DNA from: a virus | Virus record (IMG/VR): IMGVR_UViG_3300003321_000338 | Location: 1-34,459 of that record | Direction: 5' to 3' (one strand) | Length of the DNA stretch: 34,459 nt | Shown: in pieces, positions 25,535 to 30,667 of the stretch | Position numbering within the stretch: the first letter of the stretch is position 1 | How the letters are laid out: each line of letters begins with the position of its first letter | The notes under the pieces: generated by a model | The model's input: the letters and a program-made list of their open reading frames with translations, nothing else | Database searches by the model: none | What the model was told of the DNA's origin: nothing | Made by a program: the position numbers and the translations under genes

Positions 25535-25961
25535 CTTTGGCTTTCTTTCCATTAATTCGTTTTTCTTCTTCCCCAGATCCTGTGGACGTACTCTCATTTT
25601 CTTTTTCCTTTTTGTTTTCTAGTGCTTCTACTCTTTCATTTAACTCCATCTCAGCAGCTTTTGAGCTAAAGTACTGCCAATATGCTCTTTCTAATATCCA
25701 TTCTTTGCCTTTGTGTCCTTTATCTGATTCAGAAATGGCCGAAACGTGATTAGTTATAATATTTTTCTGCACATTCCTCAAAGATGACAAAAATTGGGTG
25801 TATATTGTTTCTTTGCCTTCATTTTGATCTCTTGCTGCATTTTGTAACCAATTCCTAAAAGTGCTATAAGAAATTCCAAAAGATTCACATGAAATTTTAT
25901 ATGGCACTCCATTAGCCACGTCTTTTAATATCCCTTCTGCTATCGGTTGACTGAACTTCAT
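25503..25961 (-). CDS. terS: terminase small subunit (helix-turn-helix type)
   Basis: 152 residues, first gene after the late promoter, with GGATGGA upstream. The N terminus (residues 5-40) is a helix-turn-helix of the type seen in small terminases: FSQPIAEGILKDVANG, then SCESFGISYSTFRNWLQ. A region with GKEWILERAYWQYF (about 87-100) forms the oligomerisation helices, and a Lys/Glu-rich tail follows. The subunit recognises the packaging site and delivers DNA to TerL, encoded two small genes downstream. The assignment rests on pattern plus position, both consistent. Confidence 0.8.
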   Translation of the reverse strand: MKFSQPIAEGILKDVANGVPYKISCESFGISYSTFRNWLQNAARDQNEGKETIYTQFLSSLRNVQKNIITNHVSAISESDKGHKGKEWILERAYWQYFSSKAAEMELNERVEALENKKEKENESTSTGSGEEEKRINGKKAKDEKNTQDEIC

Positions 25962-25985
25962 AGTAATCCATCCAATTTTTATTCA

Positions 25986-26014
25986 ATTATACAATGTAAA
26001 TCTATACCAGTAAA
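25986..26014 (-). promoter_or_regulatory. late leftward promoter before terS
   Basis: Read leftward: -35 TTTACT (26009-26014), 17-bp spacer, perfect -10 TATAAT (25986-25991), with the terS ATG about 18 nt after the expected start site. The spacer contains ACTGGTATAGATTTA, a near copy of the element at 20053-20067. It is back to back with the early rightward promoter. Confidence 0.8.
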
Positions 26015-26031
26015 TATATTTATATTACATA

Positions 26032-26060
26032 TTGACATATATGGCCTTTTGCCATAATAT
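26032..26060 (+). promoter_or_regulatory. early rightward promoter with embedded operator-like repeat
   Basis: TTGACA (26032-26037, perfect) and TAATAT (26055-26060) are 17 bp apart. Between and into the -10 lies the perfect inverted repeat TATGGC-CTTTT-GCCATA (26040-26056), a likely repressor site. Related copies flank the XRE gene at 34013-34029 and 34079-34095. It drives the small-gene operon beginning at 26091. Confidence 0.82.
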
Positions 26061-26090
26061 ACATGTGTTAATCACTTATGGAGAAATAAA

Positions 26091-26276
26091 ATGCGTAACA
26101 CATTGTTAAAGAATATAGCAGAAAAATTAGTATTGTGGATAAACAAATTAATCCCTGTACTTAGTACGATAGATTTAAAGGTAAAGGAAAACGAGAAGAA
26201 GTTAAAAGAAACCCGTAAAGCCATTGAGAAGTTAATCAAGCAAATAGATAAGAAGCTAGTAAGTTTAAAAGCCTAA
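26091..26276 (+). CDS. 61-residue coiled-coil protein, first early gene
   Basis: Strong ribosome site GGAG (26080-26083). The N terminus is a short hydrophobic helix (NIAEKLVLWINKLIPVLSTI); the remainder is a lysine/glutamate heptad helix (KVKENEKKLKETRKAIEKL) with net positive charge. No known family. It is the only gene between the early promoter and a strong terminator, so it would be made at a high level when downstream genes are not. It could act as a regulator, for example an antiterminator, but the sequence alone does not show that. Confidence 0.78.
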   Translation: MRNTLLKNIAEKLVLWINKLIPVLSTIDLKVKENEKKLKETRKAIEKLIKQIDKKLVSLKA

Positions 26277-26295
26277 TAATATCCACTATCTATAT

Positions 26296-26321
26296 GAGCC
26301 AGTTAATCTGGCTCTTTTTTT
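26296..26321 (+). terminator. strong terminator inside the early operon
   Basis: GAGCCAG (26296-26302), five-base loop, CTGGCTC (26308-26314), then seven T (26315-26321). It stands between the first gene and the rest of the plus-strand mini-gene operon. No second promoter was seen between it and the ATG at 26334, implying read-through or antitermination. Confidence 0.92.
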
Positions 26322-26333
26322 GAAGGATAACAA

Positions 26334-26486
26334 ATGCCAAATAACCAACAAATTATAAAAAATTTAATGAAATTCTTATATGAACATATATTTTCATGTA
26401 AGCATGGAAAACACATAACAAAAGAAAATTGTGATGAATGCTATAAAGAATATTTATTAAAATTAAAAGAAAAATATAAGGAATAA
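26334..26486 (+). CDS. 50-residue protein with Cys/His pairs
   Basis: AAGGA lies seven bases before the ATG. Product MPNNQQIIKNLMKFLYEHIF, followed by CKHGKH and CDECYKEY and a lysine-rich helical end. C22, H24, C33 and C36 could form a small zinc site. No family recognised. It is the first gene after the internal terminator; the next gene starts four bases after its stop with the same TAACAAATG spacing, a layout repeated in this operon. Confidence 0.65.
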   Translation: MPNNQQIIKNLMKFLYEHIFSCKHGKHITKENCDECYKEYLLKLKEKYKE

Positions 26487-26489
26487 CAA

Positions 26490-26663
26490 ATGGAAGAACA
26501 AGAACATCATTGGTGGTTAAACAGAAACTATTGTTTATCCTGTTATGGAAAAGGTTTAATTGACAATACTAAACCACCATCAATTGGAAACACATGTAAC
26601 AAATGTTTAGGATCTGGAAAGAGATTTCATAATCAATGGTTAGGTGGAATTATTGAGGAATAA
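26490..26663 (+). CDS. mini DnaJ-type zinc protein (two CxxCxGxG)
   Basis: 57 residues. Two knuckles, CLSCYGKG (15-22) and CNKCLGSG (36-43), have the CxxCxGxG spacing of the DnaJ zinc centre, so one four-cysteine zinc site is expected. There is no J domain. Such single-centre proteins are frequent in phages and of unknown use. Preceded by AAGGA within the end of the previous gene. Confidence 0.72.
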   Translation: MEEQEHHWWLNRNYCLSCYGKGLIDNTKPPSIGNTCNKCLGSGKRFHNQWLGGIIEE

Positions 26664-26666
26664 CAA

Positions 26667-26754
26667 ATGCGAGAACTAAGAAGAAATTAATCTATACATA
26701 GAACAATTAAATCAAGAAATTATAAATACAACAAAATTACTGGAGAATAAATAA
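26667..26754 (+). pseudogene. frameshifted small helical gene
   Basis: ATG 26667 with GAGGA upstream codes for only MRELRRN before TAA at 26688-26690. If one base is skipped after the fourth codon, the frame continues as EEINLYIEQLNQEIINTTKL with a coiled-coil look and stops at 26752-26754. That stop overlaps the next ATG (26754) in TAATG, exactly as the other genes of this operon do. Either a single-base insertion broke the gene, or a +1 frameshift is used, or the base is a sequencing error. A heptanucleotide typical of programmed +1 shifting is not obvious. Confidence 0.5.
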
Positions 26755-26900
26755 TGGAAGATAATCATTTAATAAATTTAATTATATCTATTGTAGGTAT
26801 CATTATTATGGTTTGGCTTTATCTTAATTTTATAGATCAACTTAAACAAGTAAACTGCAATTTAAATGAAATTAAAAATGTATTATTGGAGAATAAATAA
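26754..26900 (+). CDS. 48-residue single-span membrane protein
   Basis: MEDNHLINLIISIVGIIIMV continuing WLYLNFI forms one clear transmembrane helix (residues about 6-27), followed by a polar helical tail LKQVNCNLNEIKNVLLENK. TAATG overlaps join it to genes on both sides. The upstream GGAGAATAAATAATG is almost identical to the sequence before the next gene. Function unknown; small early phage membrane proteins often modify the host envelope or exclude other phages. Confidence 0.7.
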   Translation: MEDNHLINLIISIVGIIIMVWLYLNFIDQLKQVNCNLNEIKNVLLENK

Positions 26901-27058
26901 TGCCATATTATCCTGATAAATGCAGTTGGTGTGGTAAATTTATATCAATAAAAGATTATGAAAATGGTGCTTATTATAAATTTACTCCAGATAGTGAATT
27001 CTCTTATGAAGATTTCGAATATTGTTGTAAAAAATGCAATAAGGAGGACAAACAATGA
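26900..27058 (+). CDS. 52-residue zinc-ribbon protein
   Basis: CSWCGK at 8-13 and CCKKC at 42-46 make a CxxC...CxxC zinc ribbon, with an aromatic acidic middle (YYKFTPDSEFSYEDFEY). Starts in TAATG overlap and its TGA overlaps the next ATG. No family name can be given. Likely a protein- or nucleic-acid-binding mini-protein of the early operon. Confidence 0.7.
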   Translation: MPYYPDKCSWCGKFISIKDYENGAYYKFTPDSEFSYEDFEYCCKKCNKEDKQ

Positions 27059-27267
27059 AATTAGAAATAGGAGATTTAGTTTATATAAAAAAAGATTTAC
27101 CGGATAGTATGAGTCATTTTGAAAATGACTGTTATGCATTAATAACAGATGTAGATAAGAATGAATATATGACTACTATATCAGGATGGTATCCTATTAA
27201 ATGTTTAAAATTAATAAGAAAAAACTCAAATAATAATTTATTAAAAAAATTGGAGAACAACCAATGA
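27055..27267 (+). CDS. SH3-like small phage protein
   Basis: 70 residues. MKLEIGDLVYIKKDLPDSM, then NDCYALITDVDKNEY and SGWYPIKCLKLI, gives the strand order of small KOW/SH3-type barrels (G-D-x-V-x-I at the front, W-Y/F-P-x-x-x-L at the end) found in many phage genomes. GGAGG-like site AAGGAGGA directly upstream. ATGA overlaps on both sides. The function is unknown. Confidence 0.72.
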   Translation: MKLEIGDLVYIKKDLPDSMSHFENDCYALITDVDKNEYMTTISGWYPIKCLKLIRKNSNNNLLKKLENNQ

Positions 27268-27416
27268 AATTCGAAGAAGTATTAGTTGAATATAAAAAAG
27301 GTAAAAAAATTTTCAGGAAAATATGGGATAAAGGGAATTTTGCTTATCCTTTAGGAATTATGGATGGAATAAAGATTTCTGATTTAACAGAAACAGACTG
27401 GGAGGTAATTAACTAA
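27264..27416 (+). CDS. short DUF2829/Tad2-like protein
   Basis: 50 residues: MKFEEVLVEYKKGKKIFRKIW... and ending ISDLTETDWEVIN. This is the N- and C-terminal signature of DUF2829 (F-x-EAL-x(4)-K-x-GKK-x-R-x-x-W, then D-x(5)-DWEV) with the middle beta strands shortened. DUF2829 includes Tad2, which blocks Thoeris immunity by holding its signalling nucleotide. Whether this short form still binds a ligand is unknown. Coupled to the Lar-DUF551 gene by TAATG, so two possible counter-defence genes are adjacent. A longer relative is encoded at 29870-30127. Confidence 0.68.
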   Translation: MKFEEVLVEYKKGKKIFRKIWDKGNFAYPLGIMDGIKISDLTETDWEVIN

Positions 27417-27754
27417 TGGAACTACTTCCCTGCCCATTTTGTGGATCAAAAAACATAAAACTACATCAACAACATTGGCATATGAACAGAAAATCACAAT
27501 GTTGTGATTGTCATTCTGAATCTACTTATGATGAAAAAGAAGGAATAACAACATGGAACACTCGCCATTCACCATGGATATCAGTTAAAGATAGATTACC
27601 AAATGGAGATAAAAAAATATTAGTTTATTGTAATGGTATAGGTGAAATAATAGTATTTTATAATTTAATTGATAAAGTTTTTATGGATGAATTAAATATT
27701 TATATAGCAGTAACACACTGGATGCCACTACCCCAACCACCAAAGGAAAAATAA
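27416..27754 (+). CDS. Lar-like zinc domain fused to DUF551
   Basis: 112 residues in two parts. Residues 1-50 follow the Lar restriction-alleviation family: LLPCPFCGS (C6, C9), then CCDC (C29-C32) and the closing TTWNTR. Residues 54-112 are a DUF551 domain: WISVKDRLP at the start and THWMPLPQPP at the end. In Rac prophage, Lar lowers type I restriction. DUF551 has no known activity but is common in phage early regions and does occur behind Lar-type fingers. Likely counter-restriction, by inference. TAATG couples it to the DUF2829-like gene. Confidence 0.82.
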   Translation: MELLPCPFCGSKNIKLHQQHWHMNRKSQCCDCHSESTYDEKEGITTWNTRHSPWISVKDRLPNGDKKILVYCNGIGEIIVFYNLIDKVFMDELNIYIAVTHWMPLPQPPKEK

Positions 27755-27755
27755 C

Positions 27756-27920
27756 ATGACTGATAAATATTGCGAAGACTGCAAAGGAACAGGAATAATA
27801 GAAACAGAATTAATTATTCTGGGAAGACTATACTGTGATAAAGAACAAAGAAAAGTTTTAACACCCTATGAAACAGATAGTATATGGACTAAAACAGTAT
27901 GTCATTGTAAGGACGATTAA
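27756..27920 (+). CDS. 54-residue CxxCxGxG mini-protein
   Basis: CEDCKGTG (6-13) near the start and CHCK (49-52) at the end could together hold one zinc. The middle contains LIILGRLYCDKEQRKVLTPY. AAGGA precedes the ATG by about five bases, and the gene starts one base after the previous stop. It resembles other mini zinc proteins in the operon but not enough to call a recent duplicate. Confidence 0.68.
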   Translation: MTDKYCEDCKGTGIIETELIILGRLYCDKEQRKVLTPYETDSIWTKTVCHCKDD

Positions 27921-27921
27921 C

Positions 27922-28323
27922 ATGAACCTGGAATCACAAGTCACAAGTTTAGAATTAAGCAAGAAACTAAAAGAACTAGGAGTTAAACAAGAAAGTTTAT
28001 TTTATTGGGAGAGGTGCTCTCATTTTGGAGTTAATAATAATTTTTCAATTATATATGAACCAACTCATGATTTAATCACTTATGAATTTGGAGATTGTCA
28101 TTGTATTCATTCATCACACGAATATACTTATTCAGCCTTCACCGCATCAGAACTATTAGAATTATTACCATTATTCAGTGGTTCAATTCCAAATATTATA
28201 AAAACAGAAAAATATACATCATCTTATTTTAATCAGGAAATAAAATTTAATGATGAAAATTTATCCAATTCACTTGCAAAAATGTTAATTCATTTAACAG
28301 AAAATAAATTAATAGAGGTTTAA
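27922..28323 (+). CDS. conserved phage protein of unknown function
   Basis: 133 residues from ATG 27922, preceded by AAGGA (27910-27914); the frame is open further upstream but overlaps the previous gene. N terminus MNLESQVTSLELSKKLKELG then VKQESLFYWE, middle YSAFTASELLELLP and end SLAKMLIHLTENKL. This combination is a recurrent phage hypothetical protein, widespread in unrelated hosts, known to me only by pattern and without function. It is the last sizeable gene of the early operon. Confidence 0.77.
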   Translation: MNLESQVTSLELSKKLKELGVKQESLFYWERCSHFGVNNNFSIIYEPTHDLITYEFGDCHCIHSSHEYTYSAFTASELLELLPLFSGSIPNIIKTEKYTSSYFNQEIKFNDENLSNSLAKMLIHLTENKLIEV

Positions 28324-28327
28324 TAAT

Positions 28328-28429
28328 ATGTTCGCAATTATATTTTTAATATGCTTATTCTGTGGAGCCCCACTATGGGTAACGGCCATAGTGGGTTTTC
28401 TATCATTAATATTTTTGTTATCTGATTAA
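28328..28429 (+). CDS. 33-residue hydrophobic peptide
   Basis: MFAIIFLICLFCGAPLWVTA then IVGFLSLIFLLSD is almost wholly hydrophobic, one or two membrane spans. It starts four nt after the previous stop, but has no strong ribosome site. A perfect 10-bp hairpin followed by four T lies inside the frame, so part of the sequence is under RNA-structure constraint and the frame may be incidental. It ends tail to tail with the holin gene (overlap 28426-28429). Confidence 0.42.
   Translation: MFAIIFLICLFCGAPLWVTAIVGFLSLIFLLSD
28369..28399. terminator. hairpin at the convergent ends of two operons
   Basis: CCCACTATGG (28369-28378) pairs perfectly with CCATAGTGGG (28386-28395), loop seven, then TTTT. 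It is a likely weak terminator for the plus-strand early operon; leftward transcripts lack a clear U tract here. Confidence 0.6.
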
Positions 28430-28902
28430 AATCTTTTTTTCTTAAATGGGGATGATAGAAAATTAATTTTGTCATCCCACCCGCCAAAATACATTTTATA
28501 AATCTGACGAATATCTAATATTAATATTCCGGTAAATGCTAACAGTATTTGTCTTATGATATCGTCATCAACATACATTATCAAAAGAATATCACCGAAC
28601 AGTGACAAAAAAGCTACTATAACAAGAAATGGTCTCATAAATCTTAACGCACCAGTTTCATTGCTAGCAGCGAGTCTTGCATCGTGCAGGTCATTTAATT
28701 GAAGTTCTAGTTCTTTAAGTTTGTGAACGCACTCAGGATCTTCCAGCTTCCTTGCAACTTCGTTTGGGTCGTCCATATTGACTCCTATTGCTTTAGAAAT
28801 CAGTGAACCGACGAGGGTTCCTGCAGGACCCCCTAAAGCTGTACCTAAAACTGGTGAAATAGCAGAGATGATATTTACTATAGAATTGGGAATTATAGAC
28901 AT
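28426..28902 (-). CDS. holin, GTA_holin_3TM-like
   Basis: 158 residues. N terminus glycine-rich and hydrophobic (NIISAISPVLGTALGGPAGT), then a charged helical segment with VARKLEDPE and LELQLNDLHDARLAAS, followed by two spans: RPFLVIVAFLSLFGDILLI and QILLAFTGILILDI. It ends with a basic tail (SSPFKKKRF). The layout fits the three-span holin family of gene transfer agents and many podoviruses. It should permeabilise the inner membrane so that the endolysin reaches the wall. It is the last gene of the leftward replication-lysis unit, joined by a one-base overlap to the endolysin. Confidence 0.8.
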   Translation of the reverse strand: MSIIPNSIVNIISAISPVLGTALGGPAGTLVGSLISKAIGVNMDDPNEVARKLEDPECVHKLKELELQLNDLHDARLAASNETGALRFMRPFLVIVAFLSLFGDILLIMYVDDDIIRQILLAFTGILILDIRQIYKMYFGGWDDKINFLSSPFKKKRF

Positions 28903-29378
28903 TATAACTCTCCAGAAGTCATAATATTTATTAGGCGATAGGCTCGAGTTGTATATTCCTTATACCAGACCGAATCCTTCATAGCTGCCGCTGCGCGACT
29001 ATAGTCTTTAGACTCGAGCGCTTTTATCATATCATGAAAGTTTAACAAACCGTTAACACCCATTTGATACGCCATATTTATCAGTATAGATTTTCTAGCA
29101 TCATTTAGGTCATACCAAAAAGATATTTGCCTTGACAATTTGTTTTCTAGTTGATAGATGATCAAATCCAACCATTGATTTGCTATTTGTTGAGGCAATC
29201 CATTGACGTCTATATTGAATCCATAGCCAATTGTTAGATATCCTTTAGGACATTTATAAGGTTTATCACGAAATCCTTCGTCTTCAGCTATCATATTTGT
29301 TAATTTTTCTAGGTTTTTCAGTTGCATTTTATTAATCCAGATATAACATAATTCCGTTATATCACAAAATGCCATCAT
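28902..29378 (-). CDS. endolysin, T4-type lysozyme (GH24)
   Basis: 158 residues if started at 29378 (GGGGAA nine bases upstream); an internal ATG at 29327 (141 residues, GGA upstream) starts nearer to the domain, so the start is uncertain. Catalytic triad spacing E-8-C-5-T: E34 in DEGF, C43 in YKCPKG, T49 in LTIGYG, numbered from the first start. Asp is commonest at the middle position, but Cys also occurs in this family. It cleaves the glycan of peptidoglycan. No signal or SAR segment is visible, so release through the adjacent holin is expected. Confidence 0.9.
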   Translation of the reverse strand: MMAFCDITELCYIWINKMQLKNLEKLTNMIAEDEGFRDKPYKCPKGYLTIGYGFNIDVNGLPQQIANQWLDLIIYQLENKLSRQISFWYDLNDARKSILINMAYQMGVNGLLNFHDMIKALESKDYSRAAAAMKDSVWYKEYTTRAYRLINIMTSGEL

Positions 29379-29547
29379 CTACAAATTCCCCGCTTCCTCC
29401 GCATCTTGGGCATTTAATTTTGTGTGGTTCTATTAGCAATTTTTTTCCTTCTGTTAATTCTATCAATTCCACTAATTCTTTTAACTTGGAATATATTTTA
29501 TACAAATCAACTTTTTTATCTTCTATAGGAACGTGACAACCTGACAT
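29362..29547 (-). CDS. 61-residue protein with one CPRCGGSG knuckle
   Basis: ATG 29547 is preceded by GAGG six bases upstream. Helical first half (LYKIYSKLKELVELIELTEG) and the C-terminal CPRCGGSGEF. A single CxxCxGxG can bind zinc only as a dimer or with other ligands; the helix suggests dimerisation. It overlaps the endolysin start by 17 nt. No family recognised. Confidence 0.66.
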   Translation of the reverse strand: MSGCHVPIEDKKVDLYKIYSKLKELVELIELTEGKKLLIEPHKIKCPRCGGSGEFVDDGIL

Positions 29548-29554
29548 ATTAACC

Positions 29555-29704
29555 TCAATGAATTGACTTAAGCGTAGGATATTCTTTTTTATGACCAATA
29601 CAAGTTAAACAAATGCAATAAGATGATTCCTCCGAATCTGAACAAAAATAAACTCCAAAGTATTCATCTTCTATTTTTTCCTGCATACATTCTATACAAA
29701 TCAT
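29555..29704 (-). CDS. 49-residue Cys-rich protein
   Basis: MICIECMQEKIEDEYFGVYF then CSDSEESSYCICLTC. C3, C6, C30, C32 and C35 provide a plausible zinc site with a treble-clef or ribbon look. The start lies one base after the preceding stop (TAATATG), so it is coupled. Ribosome site weak. Function unknown. Confidence 0.62.
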   Translation of the reverse strand: MICIECMQEKIEDEYFGVYFCSDSEESSYCICLTCIGHKKEYPTLKSIH

Positions 29705-29705
29705 A

Positions 29706-29873
29706 TTAGTTTTCACTCGAAATTTTTTCAAAATCTAATTTTCCATAATCAAAATGACTCATAACAAATTTTATAATTTCCCCGTGACAATCGACATCAC
29801 ACCAAACACCATGAGGATCAATTACAATATTATAAATTTTATCTACTTTTTTATTGCATTTGTTACAAATCAT
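29706..29873 (-). CDS. 55-residue zinc-finger protein
   Basis: ATG 29873 overlaps the stop of the DUF2829-like gene in ATGA; the frame could start at a TTG five codons upstream, but coupling favours the ATG. MICNKCNKKVDKIYNIVIDP then GVWCDVDCHGEIIKF: C3, C6, C25 and C29, with nearby His. Such CxxC...CxxxC fingers are frequent in phage mini-proteins. No function assigned. Confidence 0.66.
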   Translation of the reverse strand: MICNKCNKKVDKIYNIVIDPHGVWCDVDCHGEIIKFVMSHFDYGKLDFEKISSEN

Positions 29874-30127
29874 TCTATTATTTCCCAATCATGATTAATA
29901 ATATCTTCATATTTTGGAATAATATTATTATGCAAATTATCAACATAAATTCTTATAGAATTAAGATCTTCTGAAAAAAATAAATAAGCATTGCAAAATA
30001 CTGTTTTACTCCAAATAGATCTTCTTAATTTTTTACCTTCTTTGCATAGTAAAGAAGCTTCATCAATTCTAAGTCCTGATGTTTTTTGTAAATTACAAAA
30101 AATTTTAATGTTATTATCTGAATCCAT
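29870..30127 (-). CDS. DUF2829/Tad2-like protein
   Basis: 85 residues. After a 17-residue lead, RIDEASLLCKEGKKLRRSIW matches the DUF2829 opening (DEA-x(2)-L-x-KEGKK-x-RR-x-x-W). Strands with YLFFSED and IRIYVDN follow, and the end is DIINHDWEII, matching the family's D-I-x(3)-DWEV/I end. Close to full length, unlike the relative at 27264-27416. Members of this family include the Thoeris inhibitor Tad2. No direct evidence for that activity here. It sits between a VRR-NUC gene and small zinc genes on the replication-lysis unit. Confidence 0.72.
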   Translation of the reverse strand: MDSDNNIKIFCNLQKTSGLRIDEASLLCKEGKKLRRSIWSKTVFCNAYLFFSEDLNSIRIYVDNLHNNIIPKYEDIINHDWEIIE

Positions 30128-30139
30128 ATTAAATTTCCC

Positions 30140-30499
30140 TTACATAAAATAAATTTCAACTACCTTTTTTGCTTCTTCAAACCCATGACACACCTCAACC
30201 TTGTAACCCACAGAATTTAACCGATTAATCCATTCCCTTTGGCTTTTACTTACAAACCCAAGTTTATTACCCCGTTTAAACTCAATATAAAGCCCGTGGT
30301 AAGGATATATTGGATAGGCTATATGGACGTCAGGGACTCCGGCCTTCGCCCCTAGGCGCTTATATTTGGCCCCTTCAATGGCATCCTTTCTTCCATTGGG
30401 AATGTGGTAACAAAAATTGCTCTCAAACGGGTATGCAAGATTTAACCACTTGAAGAATAATTCTTGTTCCTTGTGTTCAGACAGTTGTAATGTTTTCAT
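30140..30499 (-). CDS. VRR-NUC domain nuclease
   Basis: 119 residues, the size of a stand-alone VRR-NUC. Features in order: E11-Q12 at the front, HIPNGRKD (32-39), the GVPD core (54-57), LYIEFKRG (70-77) with E73 and K75, and Q87 in SKSQREWI. These are the residues of the PD-(D/E)XK-like active site of the family. Phage members act as structure-specific (Holliday-junction-type) nucleases in replication and recombination. It follows the replication genes, in keeping with that. Ribosome site GGTGA four bases upstream. Confidence 0.9.
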   Translation of the reverse strand: MKTLQLSEHKEQELFFKWLNLAYPFESNFCYHIPNGRKDAIEGAKYKRLGAKAGVPDVHIAYPIYPYHGLYIEFKRGNKLGFVSKSQREWINRLNSVGYKVEVCHGFEEAKKVVEIYFM

Positions 30500-30550
30500 A
30501 TATCACCATTTAAAACGATTTTAAGGTACCTACATTAAACGATCTACCCT

Positions 30551-30667
30551 CTACCCATCCTGACCTATTGCCATAGCATCAATAACGTCCTCAGGGCTGT
30601 ATTTCGACAAAGCCATGATATGATCTAGATGAGAATGTCCTTCATAGTAAAGTTTGGTTTTTTTTTT
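30551..30667 (-). other. possible -1 frame extension of the P-like gene at an A10 run
   Basis: The P-like reading frame crosses ten A residues (minus strand, 30658-30667) and stops 10 codons after the run at 30625-30627. Shifting by -1 at the run opens a frame of about 36 codons containing YYEGHSHLDHIMALSKYSPE and DVIDAMAIGQDG, ending TAG at 30551-30553. Its composition looks coding. This could reflect transcriptional slippage, a true frameshift, or a homopolymer sequencing error. A 21-codon frame could alternatively start at ATG 30616. Confidence 0.4.

Noticed and set aside
25365-25749. Plus-strand Phe/Ser-rich frames opposite terS
   Set aside because: Shadow of lysine- and glutamate-rich codons; composition is not protein-like and there is no ribosome site.
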